The notes below the pieces were generated by a model, which worked only from the letters and a program-made list of their open reading frames with translations, made no database searches and had not been told where the DNA came from. Both the position numbers and the translations under genes were made by a program. From Bacillota bacterium (GTDB taxonomy: Bacteria > Bacillota > Bacilli > Paenibacillales > NBRC-103111): a DNA stretch of 7,145 bases. Below are positions 1-5,863 of this stretch, piece after piece; positions within the stretch are counted from its first letter, which is position 1, and every line of letters starts with the position of its first letter. The stretch lies in contig JAEWAA010000242.1 of assembly GCA_023391955.1 (NCBI GenBank), positions 1-7,145 of the forward strand, read 5' to 3'.

Positions 1-947
1 TTCACATAGTTGGAATTGGTCCGGGGGTAGCTGATGACCTTATGTTTTTCGTACAAGGCCTGGGCGGTGTCCAGGGTTTTTTTGGCGGAAAAACCAAGCT
101 TGCCGTTGGCCTCCCGCTGCAGCAGGGTCAAATCATAGAGCTTGAAGGGAAACTCCTTGGTATCCTTCACTTCATAAGAAGCGATCCGTCCGGGTTTGCC
201 CTTGACCCGGGCCACCACGGCCTCGGCCTTGTCCTTAGCCTTAAACCGGTCCCCCTGCCACATGCCCCGGTAGGTGGTGTCCCCCTGCTGGAAGGAGCCC
301 TCCACCTCGAAGAACTTTTCCGAATCGAAGGCTTCGATCTGCTTCTGCCGGTCATAGATCAAGGCCAATACGGGTGTCTGCACCCGTCCCATGGACAAAA
401 GCTCATTATGCCGGGTGGTAAACGCCCGGGACCCGTTCATCCCGATCAGCCAGTCCGCCTCACTGCGGGCTCGGGCTGCTTGGGTCAAATTTTCGTATTC
501 GCTGCCGTCCTTCAGCTCTGCGAAGCCCCGGCGGATGGTTTCCGCCGTCAAGTCCGAAATCCACAGCCGCTGCACCGGCTGGCGAAGCTTCAGATGCTGC
601 TGGATATAAGAGAAAATCAGCTGTCCTTCACGTCCGGCGTCGCAGGCGTTGACGATCCGGTCACATTCTTTGGCCACCTGGGCGATGACCTTCAGCTGAT
701 CCCGGGTTTTCACATTGGGTAAAAGTTTGAAGGATTCGGGAATAATAGGCAGGTCGCCGAGATTCCATTTTTTATACCGGTCGTCGTAATGATCCGGCTC
801 CGCCAGCCCGATGAGGTGCCCGATGGCCCAGGTTATGATGTAGCGTTCGCCTTCAAGGTGGGTCCGCTTGTTGGAGGCCTTAGGCTCCAGTACGGCGGCG
901 ATGTTCCGGCCCATATCGGGCTTTTCCGCAATCACAAGGGTTTTCAA
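1..947 (-). CDS. topB: DNA topoisomerase III (type IA), N-terminal part, cut by the window edge
   Basis: Type IA topoisomerase that cuts one DNA strand through a 5'-phosphotyrosine, passes the other strand and reseals; topoisomerase III mainly decatenates and resolves recombination or replication intermediates. Only 315 residues are visible; the family is usually about 700 residues, so the C-terminal half lies beyond base 1. The N-terminal Toprim domain shows VIAEKPDMGRN (residues 5-15, metal-binding Glu8) and ACDAGREGQ (101-109, Asp103, Glu107). The core domain follows with SMGRVQTP (185-192), and ISYPRTNSNY (305-314) carries the expected catalytic Tyr307. The start is TTG at 947-945: it gives the family's MKTLVIAEKP opening and has AAAGGA (957-962 on this strand) 9 nt upstream, while no ATG in frame occurs before residue 12. 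The TTG lies 3 nt after the stop of the upstream abrB-family gene, and its ribosome site lies just ahead of or across that stop, so coupled translation is likely. The second Toprim Asp of the DxD form is Gly (DAG), a variant I recall from other TopB proteins. Confidence 0.95.
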   Translation of the reverse strand, partial: MKTLVIAEKPDMGRNIAAVLEPKASNKRTHLEGERYIITWAIGHLIGLAEPDHYDDRYKKWNLGDLPIIPESFKLLPNVKTRDQLKVIAQVAKECDRIVNACDAGREGQLIFSYIQQHLKLRQPVQRLWISDLTAETIRRGFAELKDGSEYENLTQAARARSEADWLIGMNGSRAFTTRHNELLSMGRVQTPVLALIYDRQKQIEAFDSEKFFEVEGSFQQGDTTYRGMWQGDRFKAKDKAEAVVARVKGKPGRIASYEVKDTKEFPFKLYDLTLLQREANGKLGFSAKKTLDTAQALYEKHKVISYPRTNSNYV

Positions 948-950
948 TGG

Positions 951-2039
<1,089 letters not shown>

Positions 2040-2062
2040 GCTGCAAAAACTCCTTTTCCATC

Positions 2063-2126
2063 AAAAAATCATAAAAAATCCGCTCGGCGCTATACCGGAA
2101 AGTGTAGCACCCTTGGCTTCCGAGCG
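2063..2126 (-). other. Hairpin followed by T-runs in the leader of the abrB-family gene
   Basis: Read on the minus strand, CGCTCGG (2120-2126) pairs with CCGAGCG (2081-2087). An inner GTGCTA can pair with TAGCGC (one G-U), leaving a 10-nt bulge on the 5' side. The stem is followed by GATTTTTT and then a second run of six T (2063-2068, 2073-2078). This resembles an intrinsic terminator placed upstream of the gene, either blocking read-through from the right or attenuating the operon. Stem shape is imperfect and the loop is long. Confidence 0.3.
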
Positions 2127-2129
2127 CAA
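2101..2129 (-). promoter_or_regulatory. Candidate promoter for the abrB-family gene and topB
   Basis: On the minus strand TTGCGC (2124-2129) and TACACT (2101-2106) are exactly 17 nt apart, and TGC precedes the -10, giving an extended -10 (TGCTACACT). The hexamers match consensus at only 3/6 and 4/6. It points toward the abrB-family start about 60 nt away. It overlaps a hairpin (2081-2126) whose RNA form would not be made from this start, so the two readings compete. Confidence 0.35.
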
Positions 2130-2198
2130 TGAAGGGAGTAAAACCTAAAAAAAATCCAACAAATCGTCGTAGAAATGCCTGCCGCAAAGTCTTGAAAG

Positions 2199-2209
2199 TA
2201 TGGTACAAT
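2199..2209 (+). promoter_or_regulatory. Candidate extended -10 promoter of kdgK-kdgA
   Basis: TATGGTACAAT has a -10 of TACAAT (2204-2209, 5/6) preceded by TGG, the TGn extension typical of Bacillus-group promoters. No good -35 lies 16-18 nt upstream, which an extended -10 can tolerate. Transcription would begin near 2216, leaving a leader of about 115 nt that contains the palindrome at 2252-2263 and a hairpin at 2287-2312. Confidence 0.45.
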
Positions 2210-2251
2210 GGAAAACAGGCTATAGCAGGAAACACGGCGCAATCAAGAGCG

Positions 2252-2263
2252 GAACACGTGTTC
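2252..2263. promoter_or_regulatory. Perfect 12-bp palindrome, candidate operator before kdgK
   Basis: GAACACGTGTTC is a perfect palindrome centred on CG, 68 nt before the kdgK start and about 43 nt downstream of the candidate -10. Its position suits a roadblock operator. An even palindrome centred on CG is the shape favoured by LacI-family repressors, and KdgR of B. subtilis is LacI-type, but no regulator gene is in the window, so the link is inference. Confidence 0.4.
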
Positions 2264-2286
2264 AATGGTGAAAATCCGATTATATT

Positions 2287-2312
2287 CCCGTTTTGGCCAT
2301 ATGAAAAGCGGG
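2287..2312 (+). other. Leader hairpin just before the kdgK ribosome binding site
   Basis: CCCGTTTT (2287-2294) can pair with AAAA-G-CGGG (2304-2312) around a 9-nt loop, with one bulged G. The stem ends 4 nt before GGTGGAGG (2317-2324), the likely kdgK ribosome site. It could modulate translation or protect the 5' end; it has no T-run, so it is not a terminator. Confidence 0.25.
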
Positions 2313-2331
2313 AGCAGGTGGAGGCTGAAGA

Positions 2332-3306
2332 ATGACACAGGCAACGAAAGAGCAGCAATACATTCCGGAGGTTCTGACCTTCGGCGAATCCATGGGACTC
2401 CTCATGTCCACGGGCAACAAGGGAATTGAATACTCCGCTACCCTGGACAAGTCCTTCGGCGGCGCAGAGAGCAATTTCGCCATCGGCGTGGCCCGTCTGG
2501 GACACCGCGTAGGCTGGTTCGGCCGCTTGGGCAAGGACCCCATGGGTCTGATGATCCAGAAGCGCATCCGCGGCGAAGGCGTTGACGTCTCCCGCGTGGA
2601 ATTGACCGACGAGGCTCCTACCGGATTGATGCTGAAGGAAGCCATCTCCGGCAAGTCCTTCGTGTACTATTACCGCAAAAATTCCGCAGCCAGCCTGATG
2701 CGTCCCGAGCATCTGGACGAGGAGTACATCAAGCAGGCCAAAATTCTGCATGTGACCGGCATTACCGCAGCTCTCTCCGAAAGCTGCCGGGAAACCCTCT
2801 GGGCTGCTATCCGCATGGCCAAGAAGCATGGCGTCAAGGTTTGCTTTGACCCCAACCTGCGTCTGAAGCTGTGGACTCTGGAGGAAGCCAGAGACGTGCT
2901 GCTGCCTATGGCTGAGGAAGCCGACTACTTCCTGCCCGGCCTGGACGAGCTGAAGCTTATGTACGAAACCGAGGACTTCGACGAAATCGTAGCTCGTCTG
3001 TCCAAGCTGCGCGCCGTTTCCATCGTGAAGGGCGGAGATGACGAAACCTACCTGATCGAAAACGGCAAGGTTACTGCCATCCCCTTTTTCAAGGCTGAGC
3101 GCGTAGTGGATACCGTAGGCGCCGGCGACGGCTTCTGCGCAGGCTTCATCGTTGGTGTGCTGAAGGGGTATGACCTGGCTGAAGCTGTCCGTCTCGGCAG
3201 CCTGATGGGCTCCCTGGCGGTACAGATGGAAGGCGACTGGGAAGCTTTGCCCACCTGGGAAAAAGCCCAGGCGGTGCTCCAGAACAAGAAGAGCGTAGAG
3301 CGCTAA
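2332..3306 (+). CDS. kdgK: 2-keto-3-deoxygluconate kinase (PfkB/ribokinase family)
   Basis: Phosphorylates 2-keto-3-deoxygluconate with ATP to 2-keto-3-deoxy-6-phosphogluconate (KDPG) in the cytoplasm, the penultimate step of hexuronate and pectin-sugar breakdown. The 324 residues are a normal length for the family. PfkB signature 1 is seen as GGAESNFAIGVARLG (43-57) and signature 2 as DTVGAGDGF (260-268), whose Asp266 is the expected catalytic base and whose GAG forms the anion hole. YYYRKNSAAS (112-121) and FDPNLR (172-177) match the substrate-contacting YxR and Arg motifs of characterised KDG kinases rather than fructokinase or ribokinase. The start ATG at 2332 has GGTGGAGG (2317-2324) 7 nt upstream; the first dozen residues are an extra N-terminal tail before the EVLTFGES strand. 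kdgA follows after 73 nt on the same strand with no terminator between them, so an operon is likely. That neighbour is the strongest support for KDG as the substrate. Confidence 0.93.
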   Translation: MTQATKEQQYIPEVLTFGESMGLLMSTGNKGIEYSATLDKSFGGAESNFAIGVARLGHRVGWFGRLGKDPMGLMIQKRIRGEGVDVSRVELTDEAPTGLMLKEAISGKSFVYYYRKNSAASLMRPEHLDEEYIKQAKILHVTGITAALSESCRETLWAAIRMAKKHGVKVCFDPNLRLKLWTLEEARDVLLPMAEEADYFLPGLDELKLMYETEDFDEIVARLSKLRAVSIVKGGDDETYLIENGKVTAIPFFKAERVVDTVGAGDGFCAGFIVGVLKGYDLAEAVRLGSLMGSLAVQMEGDWEALPTWEKAQAVLQNKKSVER

Positions 3307-3319
3307 GCTGGATTTACTG

Positions 3320-3355
3320 CGTTAACCATTAACGTCCTTGACCATCAACGGGACG
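3320..3355 (+). repeat. Small inverted and direct repeats between kdgK and kdgA
   Basis: CGTTAA-CCA-TTAACG (3320-3334) is a perfect 6-bp inverted repeat. CGTCC (3333-3337) can also pair with GGACG (3351-3355). ACCATTAACG (3325-3334) recurs as ACCATCAACG (3341-3350), 16 nt on. The stems are weak and lack a T-run, so they are not a terminator; an mRNA-processing or stability element is possible. Confidence 0.3.
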
Positions 3356-3379
3356 AAGAAAAGGAATGTGGAGATAACC

Positions 3380-4042
3380 ATGAAAAAATTAAAGGTCCTT
3401 CAACAAATCGCCGAACAAGGCGTTGTAGCCGTTCTGCGTGCCGATACTGCCGAGGATGTTGTGCGTATGGCTGAGCAAGCCATCGAAGGCGGCATCAAGG
3501 TTATTGAAATCACCATGACCGTTCCGGGCGCATTGCGTGCCATCGAAACCCTGGCTGCCAAGTATTCCAGCACCGCCAAGGACCCGGCCCGCTTCGCCAT
3601 TATCGGCGTAGGTACTGTGCTTGATCCGGAAACTGCCCGCGCCGCTATCCTGGCCGGCTCCGAATTTGTTGTAGGCCCGAGCCTCAACCCCGAAACCGTA
3701 ATGCTGTGCAACCGGTACCGCATTCCCGTTATGCCGGGCTGCATGACCATCAAGGAAATCCAACAGGCTCTTGAGCTGGGTGTGGACGTAGTGAAGCTCT
3801 TCCCGGGCAACGCCTTCGCTCCTTCCATGATCAAGGCAATCAAGGGGCCTCTGCCGCAAGCCAACATTATGCCGACCGGCGGCGTATCCCTGTCCAACCT
3901 TGGCGAGTGGATCAAAGCCGGTGCAACTGCCGTAGGAATCGGCGGCGACCTGACTGCAGACGCTGTGAAGACCGGCGACTACAGCATCATTGCCAAAAAA
4001 GCCGCTGAATACGTAGCTGCCTTCAAGGCTGCCAAGGCGTAA
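3380..4042 (+). CDS. kdgA: KDPG/KHG aldolase (2-dehydro-3-deoxy-phosphogluconate aldolase)
   Basis: Class I aldolase cleaving KDPG to pyruvate and glyceraldehyde-3-phosphate; it takes the product of the preceding kdgK gene into glycolysis. Members often also accept 4-hydroxy-2-oxoglutarate. The 220-residue TIM-barrel protein shows VVAVLRAD (15-22), IEITM (42-46, the catalytic Glu43), IGVGTVLD (75-82), MPGCMT (118-123), and VVKLFPG (137-143) with the Schiff-base Lys139. IMPTGGVS (163-170) is the phosphate-binding strand. I chose ATG 3380 because GGAG (3370-3373) lies 6 nt upstream and the product then starts MKKLKVLQQIAEQG as in the family. An in-frame ATG at 3338 would add 14 atypical residues and lacks a good ribosome site. 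An intrinsic terminator follows 24 nt after the stop. The same protein is called eda in enterobacteria. Confidence 0.94.
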   Translation: MKKLKVLQQIAEQGVVAVLRADTAEDVVRMAEQAIEGGIKVIEITMTVPGALRAIETLAAKYSSTAKDPARFAIIGVGTVLDPETARAAILAGSEFVVGPSLNPETVMLCNRYRIPVMPGCMTIKEIQQALELGVDVVKLFPGNAFAPSMIKAIKGPLPQANIMPTGGVSLSNLGEWIKAGATAVGIGGDLTADAVKTGDYSIIAKKAAEYVAAFKAAKA

Positions 4043-4066
4043 GCAAGCATAGAATAATCATACAGA

Positions 4067-4107
4067 AGAACCGCAAGGGGCCAGTGCCTCCCTGCGGTTC
4101 TTTTTTT
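4067..4107 (+). terminator. Intrinsic terminator of the kdgK-kdgA operon
   Basis: AGAACCGCA (4067-4075) pairs perfectly with TGCGGTTCT (4093-4101), 9 bp, and G/C tracts in the loop can pair further. Seven T follow (4101-4107). The T-run overlaps the stop codon of the convergent DoxX gene (4106-4108). Read on the other strand the hairpin is followed by TTCTTCTG, a poor U-tract, so it acts mainly on the plus strand. Confidence 0.92.
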
Positions 4108-4540
4108 AACCGGCTAACAGCACGGCAGCTATAAAAATAAGCTGGAGCAGCGTACGCGCCGGCAGCTTGGGCACAGGCCGCTCTCCTAAGGTCAAGGATT
4201 CGCGGGCTGCTTTTACATTGGCGGGAAACATGGCAACCAGCAGCAGGGCCAAGCAGATCGAGGCGATTCGGGAGGTGGCGGGGAACAGAAGGCCAACAGC
4301 TCCGGCAATTTCCAGCAACCCGGTAATGGTAACGATGAGATCAGGCCGGAGAAAGGTGGAGGGCACCATCCGGATTAGATCCCTGCGTTTGGAGCCCCAG
4401 TGGGCCGAGGCGGCAACCAGGAGCATAAGGGCAGCCGCAGCCTGGAGGGAGGAATGCCATTCTGAAAAGTACGCAAGACCGGCCAAGCCCGAGGCGCGAA
4501 ACAGCAGAAATGACACCACCAGCACGTACAAAGGAATCAT
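4106..4540 (-). CDS. DoxX-family small integral membrane protein
   Basis: A 144-residue hydrophobic protein with about four membrane helices (roughly residues 3-24, 33-48, 68-86, 91-107) and a last helix at 131-143. The pattern of a charged loop (HWGSKRRDLIRMVP, 47-60), then VTITGLLEIAGAVGLLFP (70-87), then MFPANVKAA (104-112) is typical of DoxX/DoxX-like proteins. Some family members take part in quinone or thiosulfate oxidation or in redox-stress complexes, but most have no known function and none can be assigned here. The start ATG has AAAAGGAGG (4548-4556) 7 nt upstream; this site overlaps the tetR stop codon, so translation is likely coupled. As the second gene of a TetR operon it is the probable regulated effector. 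It converges on kdgA, with 63 nt between the two stops. Confidence 0.85.
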   Translation of the reverse strand: MIPLYVLVVSFLLFRASGLAGLAYFSEWHSSLQAAAALMLLVAASAHWGSKRRDLIRMVPSTFLRPDLIVTITGLLEIAGAVGLLFPATSRIASICLALLLVAMFPANVKAARESLTLGERPVPKLPARTLLQLIFIAAVLLAG

Positions 4541-4555
4541 TGGTAAGCCTCCTTT

Positions 4556-5161
4556 TCATTTTTGATCCGGACGGGGCTGCAATATAGAAGTGATAAAGGC
4601 GGTGAAATCAGTCCCTGTGAAGGCTGGCCCGTCAAACGGAATGGAAGCGCGCATCCGCAGCCCGAAGGTGAGTAGTACGAACATGTCGGCTGTTTTCGCC
4701 GCATCCACCGATGGGGGAATCACGCCGTATTGCTGGCCCGTCTCAATCCAGCTTTGGGATAGCTGCACCGACTTTTTGTAGTAGTCTCTTACCGCTTCGG
4801 CAATAAGGGGCTGATCCTCCTTGCCAAGCAGATACAACAACACTTTGTTGGTGACATTGCCCGCCTCCCCATAGGAGGAGATGCTGTCCGAAATCGCCTT
4901 CATCGGCTCTGCGAAGGTACGGCGTCCGGAGGCCACCTCATCCAAAAACCGGTTATTCGTCTGCTCCAGCTGCTCTTGCAGCACCCAGACGAACATTTCA
5001 TCCTTACTCTTCACATAGTGGAATATCGCTCCCTTGGACAGGCCCGCTGCATTGGCGATATCCTGCATCGTTAGCAGATGGCAGCCTTTTTCGGCGATCA
5101 GGGCAATAGTTGTATCCAGCAGCAAACGGATGGTATTCCGCCTGCGTTCCTCTTGCTTCAC
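4556..5161 (-). CDS. TetR-family transcriptional repressor
   Basis: A 201-residue DNA-binding repressor of TetR/AcrR type; ligand unknown. The N-terminal helix-turn-helix domain runs from about residue 8 to 58. TMQDIANAAGLSKGAIFHYVKSKDEM (31-56) matches the family's recognition region, with LSKGAIFHYV as recognition helix. The C-terminal part (about 65-195) is the variable ligand and dimer domain. The start is GTG at 5161-5159: GGGAGGG (5168-5174) is 6 nt upstream and the product begins (M)KQEERRRNTIRLLLD, directly before the domain. Longer readings would extend across the promoter and operator and are rejected. It is followed after 15 nt by the DoxX gene, so both are likely one operon. A near-consensus promoter with an inverted repeat in its spacer lies 47-75 nt upstream, which strongly suggests autorepression and DoxX control. 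Confidence 0.93.
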   Translation of the reverse strand: MKQEERRRNTIRLLLDTTIALIAEKGCHLLTMQDIANAAGLSKGAIFHYVKSKDEMFVWVLQEQLEQTNNRFLDEVASGRRTFAEPMKAISDSISSYGEAGNVTNKVLLYLLGKEDQPLIAEAVRDYYKKSVQLSQSWIETGQQYGVIPPSVDAAKTADMFVLLTFGLRMRASIPFDGPAFTGTDFTAFITSILQPRPDQK

Positions 5162-5184
5162 CTTTATCCCTCCCATATGAATGG

Positions 5185-5215
5185 TTGAAAAAAATCTGTA
5201 TACGCTTATTATAAA
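5185..5215 (+). promoter_or_regulatory. Possible divergent promoter for the GGCT-like gene
   Basis: TTGAAA (5185-5190, 5/6) and TATAAA (5210-5215, 5/6) lie 19 nt apart on the plus strand; the spacing is longer than ideal. The -10 overlaps that of tetR on the other strand, and the start point would fall inside the operator. It implies a leader of about 150 nt. I see no better promoter between here and 5374. Confidence 0.3.
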
Positions 5216-5236
5216 TACCGACCGACGGTATGTAAA
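5208..5236 (-). promoter_or_regulatory. Promoter of the tetR-doxX operon
   Basis: On the minus strand TTTACA (5231-5236, 5/6 to consensus) and TATAAT (5208-5213, 6/6) are exactly 17 nt apart. Transcription would start near 5200, giving a leader of about 40 nt with the GGGAGGG ribosome site. The spacer is almost entirely occupied by the inverted repeat at 5215-5231. Confidence 0.82.
5215..5231. promoter_or_regulatory. Probable TetR operator (inverted repeat)
   Basis: ATACCG-ACCGA-CGGTAT is a 17-bp inverted repeat with perfect 6-bp arms. The ACCG/CGGT core is common in operators of TetR-family repressors. It fills the -35/-10 spacer of the tetR promoter and sits just downstream of a possible plus-strand -10, so a bound repressor could block both directions. 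Confidence 0.75.
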
Positions 5237-5330
5237 TGTGAAAACGCCAGGTTTGCGTATTTGAAGATGCAGTGCGGAGGAGACTGTACAGGCACATGAT
5301 GGGCCCAGACGTGCATACATCATTACATAG

Positions 5331-5361
5331 GGCGGAGGCTTGCACCGAATCCGGCTCCGCC
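5331..5361 (+). other. GC-rich hairpin directly before the ribosome site of the GGCT-like gene
   Basis: GGCGGAG (5331-5337) pairs perfectly with CTCCGCC (5355-5361) across a 17-nt loop. The stem ends 2 nt before AGGAGG (5364-5369). There is no T-run, so it is not a terminator; it could tune translation or mRNA stability. Confidence 0.35.
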
Positions 5362-5373
5362 GCAGGAGGGAAT

Positions 5374-5799
5374 ATGGGCTATTATTACTTGTTTTCCTAT
5401 GGAACCTTCATCGATCAGGAGGTTCAGCATGTTCTTTTCGGCAGAAGTGTAACGGTAGGCCCTGCTTTTCTTCCCAATCACAGCAGGTTTGCCGACGCGG
5501 ATGGTTATTATTACGTACTGCAGGAAGCCGGCTGCCAGGTGCTGGGAGAGCTCCTATGCCTGTCGGCGGATGAGCTGATGACGGCGGATCTGTGGGAGAA
5601 TGTGCCCGATTATGTACGGGTTCTGGTTCAGGTCCAACTGGAGAACGGCTCCGTCGTCACCGCTTATGTGTATTACCGCAGCAGTCCCCAGGCCAAGCTG
5701 CCTGCGCCACCGGGAACCTTGGCTGCGGTGCCGCGTCAGCAGGTTATAAGGGCAGCCAAGGAGTTGGCCGCGGAGCTATCCGCAGGCGGAGGCTTGTGA
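5374..5799 (+). CDS. Gamma-glutamylcyclotransferase-like (AIG2/GGCT fold) protein
   Basis: A 141-residue soluble protein with the pattern of the GGCT/AIG2-like superfamily. LFSYGTF (6-12) matches the family's LFVYGTL substrate loop. GCQVLGELLCLS (53-64) is the central V-x-G-x-L strand. DLWENVPDYVRVLVQV (72-87) matches the segment carrying the catalytic Glu (here Glu75) and the Y-x-R motif, and TAYVYY (96-101) is the closing strand. Known members release 5-oxoproline from gamma-glutamyl amino acids or gamma-glutamylamines; many bacterial ones have no assigned substrate, so function is by fold only. ATG 5374 follows AGGAGG (5364-5369) by just 4 nt, which is tight, but it is the only start giving the correct N-terminus; an upstream GTG at 5272 would add 34 residues without family character. 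It is divergent from tetR and lies 64 nt before lysR. Confidence 0.75.
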   Translation: MGYYYLFSYGTFIDQEVQHVLFGRSVTVGPAFLPNHSRFADADGYYYVLQEAGCQVLGELLCLSADELMTADLWENVPDYVRVLVQVQLENGSVVTAYVYYRSSPQAKLPAPPGTLAAVPRQQVIRAAKELAAELSAGGGL

Positions 5800-5822
5800 A
5801 CGGGAGTTGGAACGGGTATGAT
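5794..5822 (+). promoter_or_regulatory. Candidate promoter of the LysR gene
   Basis: TTGTGA (5794-5799, 4/6) and TATGAT (5817-5822, 5/6) are exactly 17 nt apart. The -35 overlaps the stop codon of the GGCT-like gene. Transcription would start near 5829, giving a leader of about 35 nt with AGAGGA (5851-5856). This would let lysR be expressed apart from the gene before it. Confidence 0.45.
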
Positions 5823-5863
5823 CAGAAAAACAAGCATCTTCATCCAAAAGAGAGGACTCTGCC

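Noticed and set aside
42..722. 226-residue plus-strand open frame
   Set aside because: It is antisense to topB, which has clear family motifs throughout; the frame has no recognisable domain or ribosome site.
2129..2335. 68-residue plus-strand frame whose stop overlaps the kdgK start (ATGA), a possible leader peptide
   Set aside because: No ribosome site before its ATG, it spans the candidate kdgK promoter and operator, and the basic composition has no family character.
3338..3379. Longer kdgA starting at ATG 3338
   Set aside because: The extra 14 residues are atypical and the internal ATG 3380 has GGAG at 6 nt and the family-typical N-terminus.
4067..4107. Bidirectional terminator for kdgA and the convergent DoxX gene
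   Set aside because: On the minus strand the hairpin is followed by TTCTTCTG rather than a T-run, so only plus-strand termination is well supported.
4167..4565. 132-residue plus-strand frame opposite the DoxX gene
   Set aside because: Arg/Ala-rich shadow of a GC-rich membrane-protein gene; the minus-strand reading has membrane helices, ribosome site and operon context.
5162..5323. Longer TetR reading starting at 5323
   Set aside because: It would translate through the promoter, operator and GGGAGGG ribosome site; the GTG at 5161 fits both ribosome site and domain start.
5272..5373. In-frame N-terminal extension of the GGCT-like protein from GTG 5272
   Set aside because: No ribosome site at suitable distance, basic residues of no family character, and AGGAGG lies just before ATG 5374.
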